Positions 60,254 through 64,000 of a DNA stretch of 64,000 nt are shown piece after piece. Position 1 is the first letter of the stretch, and each line of letters opens with the position of its first letter. The position numbers and the translations under genes are program-made. Under the pieces are notes generated by a model. That model was not told the origin of the DNA. It searched no databases and saw nothing but the letters and a program-made list of their open reading frames with translations. The stretch comes from CAVTWY01 sp963738575 (GTDB lineage: Bacteria > Pseudomonadota > Gammaproteobacteria > Burkholderiales > Burkholderiaceae_C): NCBI GenBank assembly GCA_963738575.1, contig CAVTWY010000002.1, positions 1 through 64,000 on the forward strand, given 5' to 3'.

Positions 60254-60894
60254 AGCCCTTCACCACCCACGATGGCTTGGCGGCGCCGATGGACCGCGAC
60301 AACGTCGACACCGACGCCATCATCCCCAAACAATTTTTGAAGTCCATCCACCGCTCAGGCTTTGGACCTAACCTGTTTGATGCATGGCGCTACCTCGACC
60401 CAGGTGAGCCGGGGCAAGACCCAACGTCCCGCCGGCCCAACCCCGACTTTGTGTTGAACCAACCGCGCTTTGCGGGGGCTTCCATCCTGCTGGCGAGGCG
60501 CAATTTTGGCTGTGGGTCCAGCCGAGAGCACGCCCCGTGGGCACTGGAGCAATACGGCTTCAGGGCCTTGATCGCGCCGAGCTACGCCGATATTTTTTAC
60601 AACAACTGCTTCAAGAACGGCTTGTTGCCGATCGTGCTAACCGAATCGCAGGTGGCGCGCCTGTTTGACGATGTGGCGGCCTTCCCCGGCTTCAAGCTCA
60701 AGGTTGACTTGCCAGCGCAGAAGGTGGTGTTGCCCGATGGCACCGCGTTTGGGTTTGAGGTGGAGCCGTTTCGCAAAGAGTGCTTGATCAACGGGTGGGA
60801 CGATATTGGCTTGACGCTTCGTCACGCTGACAAGATCCGCGCCTTCGAAGCCGAGCGTCTGGCGCGCATGCCCTGGTTGGCCCACACCTTTTAG
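60250..60894 (+). CDS. leuD: 3-isopropylmalate dehydratase small subunit
   Basis: Intact 214 residues, the usual LeuD length. Swivel-domain motifs: DRDNVDTDAIIPKQFLKSI, FGPNLFDAWRYL, NFGCGSSREHAPWAL and SYADIFYNNCFKNGLLP. Forms the isomerase heterodimer with LeuC in leucine biosynthesis. Translational overlap (ATGA) with leuC. Confidence 0.97.
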   Translation: MKPFTTHDGLAAPMDRDNVDTDAIIPKQFLKSIHRSGFGPNLFDAWRYLDPGEPGQDPTSRRPNPDFVLNQPRFAGASILLARRNFGCGSSREHAPWALEQYGFRALIAPSYADIFYNNCFKNGLLPIVLTESQVARLFDDVAAFPGFKLKVDLPAQKVVLPDGTAFGFEVEPFRKECLINGWDDIGLTLRHADKIRAFEAERLARMPWLAHTF

Positions 60895-60933
60895 GTCTGT
60901 CGATACGGGCGCCTGATGGTGGCCCCGGGGCCA

Positions 60934-61632
60934 TCACGACACCCGGTAGACCCGCATCGACACCAACTCGCCGCCGGCACTTCGCAGCACGCGCACCGTG
61001 ATCTCACGAGGCTCCAGGCCGGCGGGCAGGTTGACGGTGGCGGCAAGCTGCACGTGTGAGTCGAGCTCCAGCGGCACGGGGTTGAGCGTGATGTTGGTGG
61101 TTGCGCTGCCGCCGCGTGTGCCTGCCACGACCAGTTGCATCACGCCTTTAAACGGCTCGGCCTTTTTGCCAGCGCGCGTCAAGATGACGTTGTACGAAAG
61201 CTGATTGCCGGCTGTCGAAAAATTGCCGGTGCGAATGGCCACGGCACCACCTCGCGGGTCGGGCGGTAGCGCCAGCATCATCTGCGCCAAGTCCTTTTGC
61301 AGTTTGTCACTGTTTTTTGCGGCGGCGGTGGCGTCGGTCAATGCCTTCTTTTCGCGCGCTTGAGCCTGGTTCATTTTGTCCGTGGCACTTGCCAAGGCGG
61401 CCCCTTGCTTTTGACGCTCGGCGTTGGCCGTTGCGAGCTCGTCGCGCAGCTGCTGGCTCTCGCTTGGGCTCAGGCGCGGCGGCAGGTGGTTGGTTTGCAC
61501 GTACCAAAACCCGCTGGCACCGCCCACCAAGCCCAACAGGAGCCAAAGCAACCAACTGGGCACGCGCAGTGGTTTTGGTTTGCCACGGTAGGGGACGGGC
61601 TTGAATGCGGTCCGGTCTGAGCGTCCAAACAT
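60934..61632 (-). CDS. Single-pass membrane protein with coiled coil (DUF6776-like)
   Basis: Intact 232 residues. Basic N-terminus, one membrane helix (SWLLWLLLGLVGGASGFWYV), then a coiled coil (QQLRDELATANAERQKQG, DKMNQAQAREKKAL) and a beta-rich C-terminal domain (YNVILTRAGKKAEPFKGVMQ). It resembles a betaproteobacterial family that I recall as DUF6776. Placed antisense between leuD and leuB. Function unknown. Confidence 0.7.
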   Translation of the reverse strand: MFGRSDRTAFKPVPYRGKPKPLRVPSWLLWLLLGLVGGASGFWYVQTNHLPPRLSPSESQQLRDELATANAERQKQGAALASATDKMNQAQAREKKALTDATAAAKNSDKLQKDLAQMMLALPPDPRGGAVAIRTGNFSTAGNQLSYNVILTRAGKKAEPFKGVMQLVVAGTRGGSATTNITLNPVPLELDSHVQLAATVNLPAGLEPREITVRVLRSAGGELVSMRVYRVS

Positions 61633-61713
61633 GGCGAGCGGGTAGGGGTGGCAAAGGGCTGTTGAGTATGGCGCCTAAAATCCGGGCAACGACAAGCCCT
61701 TTGTATCGAATCC

Positions 61714-62814
61714 ATGAAAATCGCAATTCTTCCCGGTGACGGCATTGGCCCCGAAATCATGGCCGAGGCGGTCAAGGTGCTGCAGGCGCTTGGCTTGTCA
61801 TTTGACTTGCACGAAGCGCCCGTTGGCGGGGCAGCCTACGAGGCGCACGGCCACCCGCTGCCCGATGCCACGCTCAAGCTGGCTCAGGCGTCAGACGCCA
61901 TACTGTTTGGCGCGGTGGGTGACTGGAAGTACGACACGCTTGACAGGCCGCTGCGCCCCGAACAGGCCATCCTGGGGCTGCGCAAACACCTGGGGCTGTT
62001 TGCCAACTTTCGGCCTGCCATCTGCTACGAGCAACTCACCCAAGCCTCGAGCCTCAAGCCCGAGCTGGTTTCGGGGCTGGACATCCTCATCATTCGCGAA
62101 CTGACGGGCGACATTTACTTTGGGCAGCCGCGAGGTCGACGCACGGCCGTGGACGGGCACTTTCCGGGGGCTGAAGAGGCGTTCGACACGATGCGTTACA
62201 GCCGCCCCGAGATTGAACGCATTGCCCACATCGCGTTTCGCTCGGCCCGTTTGCGCAGCAAAAAGGTCACCAGCGTCGACAAAGCCAACGTGCTTGAGAC
62301 CTTTCAGTTCTGGAAAGACGTGGTGACCGAAGTGCACACCCAGTACCCCGACGTCAAGCTCGAGCACATGTACGTCGACAACGCCGCGATGCAGTTGGTG
62401 AAGGCGCCCAAGTCGTTTGACGTGATCGTGACGGGCAACATGTTTGGCGACATCTTGTCTGACGAGGCTGCCATGCTGACGGGCTCCATCGGCATGTTGC
62501 CGTCAGCTTCGCTGGACGTAAAGGGCAAAGGCCTGTACGAGCCCAGCCACGGTTCGGCCCCCGACATCGCCGGAAAAGGCGTGGCCAATCCTTTGGCTAC
62601 AATCTTGTCTGCTGCCATGATGCTTCGCTACACGCTCAACCAACCCCACGCTGCCGATCGCATCGAGCAGGCGGTGAAGGCTGTGTTGGCGCAAGGCCTG
62701 CGCACCGGCGACATCGACAGTGGCGCCCCGCAAACCCGCCGCGTCAGCACACGCGACATGGGTGATGCGGTGGTGATTGCCGTCACCAAAACCAAGACGA
62801 TTAAAACGAGCTGA
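61714..62814 (+). CDS. leuB: 3-isopropylmalate dehydrogenase
   Basis: Intact 366 residues. Oxidative decarboxylation of 3-isopropylmalate in leucine synthesis. MKIAILPGDGIGPEIMAEAV, GAVGDWKYD, IIRELTGDIYFGQPRG, VDKANVLETFQFW, metal-binding GNMFGDILSDEAAML and GSAPDIAGKGVANPLAT. ATG 61714. Confidence 0.98.
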   Translation: MKIAILPGDGIGPEIMAEAVKVLQALGLSFDLHEAPVGGAAYEAHGHPLPDATLKLAQASDAILFGAVGDWKYDTLDRPLRPEQAILGLRKHLGLFANFRPAICYEQLTQASSLKPELVSGLDILIIRELTGDIYFGQPRGRRTAVDGHFPGAEEAFDTMRYSRPEIERIAHIAFRSARLRSKKVTSVDKANVLETFQFWKDVVTEVHTQYPDVKLEHMYVDNAAMQLVKAPKSFDVIVTGNMFGDILSDEAAMLTGSIGMLPSASLDVKGKGLYEPSHGSAPDIAGKGVANPLATILSAAMMLRYTLNQPHAADRIEQAVKAVLAQGLRTGDIDSGAPQTRRVSTRDMGDAVVIAVTKTKTIKTS

Positions 62815-62851
62815 CAAGCTCCGGTTCGTCTCGCCCAACCTTTTTAGGACC

Positions 62852-62873
62852 CCCCGGCGACACGAAGCCGGGG
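62852..62873. terminator. GC-rich stem-loop between leuB and asd
   Basis: CCCCGGC (62852-62858) pairs with GCCGGGG (62867-62873) around an 8-base loop. A T-run lies upstream rather than downstream, so termination of leftward transcription or a structured leader of asd are both possible. Confidence 0.4.
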
Positions 62874-62908
62874 TGAGTAGGGCGGGTCCGCAAAGAGGAC
62901 AACACAAC

Positions 62909-64000
62909 ATGGCAAATGCGGCTCCCCTCGTGGGCTTGGTTGGATGGCGCGGCATGGTGGGCTCGGTGCTCATCGACCGCATGCTTGCTGAGGGTGACTT
63001 CGACCTGATCGAACCCCTGTTTTTCTCGACGTCCAACGCAGGTGGTGCAGCCCCTGCGGTGGCCAAGAACGAGAAGAAGCTTGTCGACGCGAATGACATC
63101 AACGCCCTCAAGCGCTGCGAGATCATCATCACGGCACAAGGCGGCGACTACACCAAAGCCACTTACCCCAAGCTGCGGCAAGCGGGATGGAAGGGCTACT
63201 GGATCGACGCCGCCAAAACGCTGCGCATGAATGACGACGCCGTGATCATCCTGGACCCCGTGAACATGCCCGTCATCAAGAACGCGCTGCACAAGGGCTT
63301 GAAGGATTACATCGGCGGCAATTGCACGGTGAGTTGCATGATGATGGGTGTGGGCGCACTGTTCAAAGCAGATCTGGTGGAGTGGATGACGTGTACCACT
63401 TACCAAGCAGCCAGTGGGGGCGGTGCCCAGCACATGCGCGAGCTGCTCACGCAGTACGGCACGCTGAACTCGGCCGTGCGGCCCTTGCTCGACAACCCCG
63501 CCTCGGCCATCCTTGAGATTGACCGAACCGTGGCTCAGATCCAGCGCACATTGAGCGGCGACGCCGTGGCGAACTTTGGCGTCCCATTGGGAGGGAGTTT
63601 GATCCCTTGGATCGACATCGATCGGGGCGACGGCACCAGTCTGGAAGAATGGAAGGGCGGCGCCGAAACCAACAAGATTTTGGGGCGCGGCCCGTCGTTT
63701 GGCACCGCGGCTACACCGATCGACTCGACCTGCATCCGCGTTGGCGCCATGCGCTGTCACAGCCAGTCATTGACCATCAAATTGAAGCGCGACGTGCCGT
63801 TGGCGGACATTGAGCAAATGATCGCCCGCGACAACGCTTGGGCCAAGGTCGTGCCCAACAACAAGGCGGCATCCACACAGAACCTAACGCCCGTGGCCGT
63901 GACTGGCACCATGGACATTCCGGTGGGGCGCCTGCGCAAGCTGGCGATGGGCCCGACCTACTTGGGTGCATTCACGATCGGTGATCAATTGCTGTGGGGT
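62909..64000 (+). CDS. asd: Aspartate-semialdehyde dehydrogenase, 3' end off window
   Basis: 364 codons, open to the window edge; only the last few residues are missing. Lysine/threonine/methionine precursor enzyme. ATG 62909: LVGLVGWRGMVGSVLIDRML, FFSTSNAGGAAP, catalytic Cys139 in IGGNCTVSCMMMG, TTYQAASGGGAQHMRELL and RVGAMRCHSQSLTIKL with the active-site His. The leu-asd order is typical of betaproteobacteria. Confidence 0.97.
   Translation, partial: MANAAPLVGLVGWRGMVGSVLIDRMLAEGDFDLIEPLFFSTSNAGGAAPAVAKNEKKLVDANDINALKRCEIIITAQGGDYTKATYPKLRQAGWKGYWIDAAKTLRMNDDAVIILDPVNMPVIKNALHKGLKDYIGGNCTVSCMMMGVGALFKADLVEWMTCTTYQAASGGGAQHMRELLTQYGTLNSAVRPLLDNPASAILEIDRTVAQIQRTLSGDAVANFGVPLGGSLIPWIDIDRGDGTSLEEWKGGAETNKILGRGPSFGTAATPIDSTCIRVGAMRCHSQSLTIKLKRDVPLADIEQMIARDNAWAKVVPNNKAASTQNLTPVAVTGTMDIPVGRLRKLAMGPTYLGAFTIGDQLLWG

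Overview
The window is gene-dense, GC-rich proteobacterial DNA and appears to be built from three blocks. Block A (1 to about 52,410) resembles a Burkholderiales genome of the Rubrivivax/Leptothrix/Piscinibacter type. This is inferred from a phasin, a complete homoprotocatechuate (hpa) operon, aceK, a glycogen cluster and sox genes. Block B (about 52,410 to 59,415) resembles a Rhizobiales-type alphaproteobacterium: ferredoxin and its reductase, an Hpt protein, a large membrane coiled-coil protein, a dipeptide epimerase and an MFS transporter. Block C (about 59,412 to 64,000) is betaproteobacterial again (leuC-leuD-leuB-asd). Both block borders cut through genes: a GH32/ferredoxin-reductase join and a threonine-dehydratase/leuC join. 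The window is therefore probably a chimeric contig, or less likely a recombinant one.

Block A, left to right: a cusBA copper/silver efflux pair; a host-attachment protein; a lipid cluster (esterase, ACP-fatty acyl-AMP ligase-acyltransferase fusion, phasin); an isochorismatase-like hydrolase; the hpa meta-cleavage operon with divergent hpaR and a repeated operator-like element; aceK; an oxalate-CoA-ligase-like synthetase with a ketopantoate-reductase-like enzyme; a patch of gene fragments (SDR, cydB); ahpC-ahpF and a BLUF photoreceptor; a small accessory patch (DUF4143 fragment, DUF1653, DUF6602); an HAE-type RND pump; a periplasmic molybdo-hydroxylase pair (iorAB-like) running directly into soxXYZA; then malQ, glgX, glgB, glgP, an orphan malK-type ATPase, a secreted GH13 amylase and a truncated GH32. 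Two toxin-antitoxin modules sit inside the glycogen cluster.

Many otherwise full-length genes in block A are interrupted by single-base shifts, most often one extra base, and by three in-frame TAG codons. I list full-length but interrupted genes as CDS and describe the breaks. Truncated remnants are listed as pseudogenes. The breaks look like sequence errors rather than biology, because they hit core and accessory genes alike. The most interesting biological candidates are the iorAB-soxXYZA locus, which has no soxB or soxCD beside it and a SoxY without the usual GGCGG arm; the ACP-FAAL-acyltransferase fusion next to a phasin; and a class II aldolase in the slot normally held by hpaI. No rRNA, tRNA or CRISPR array was seen.
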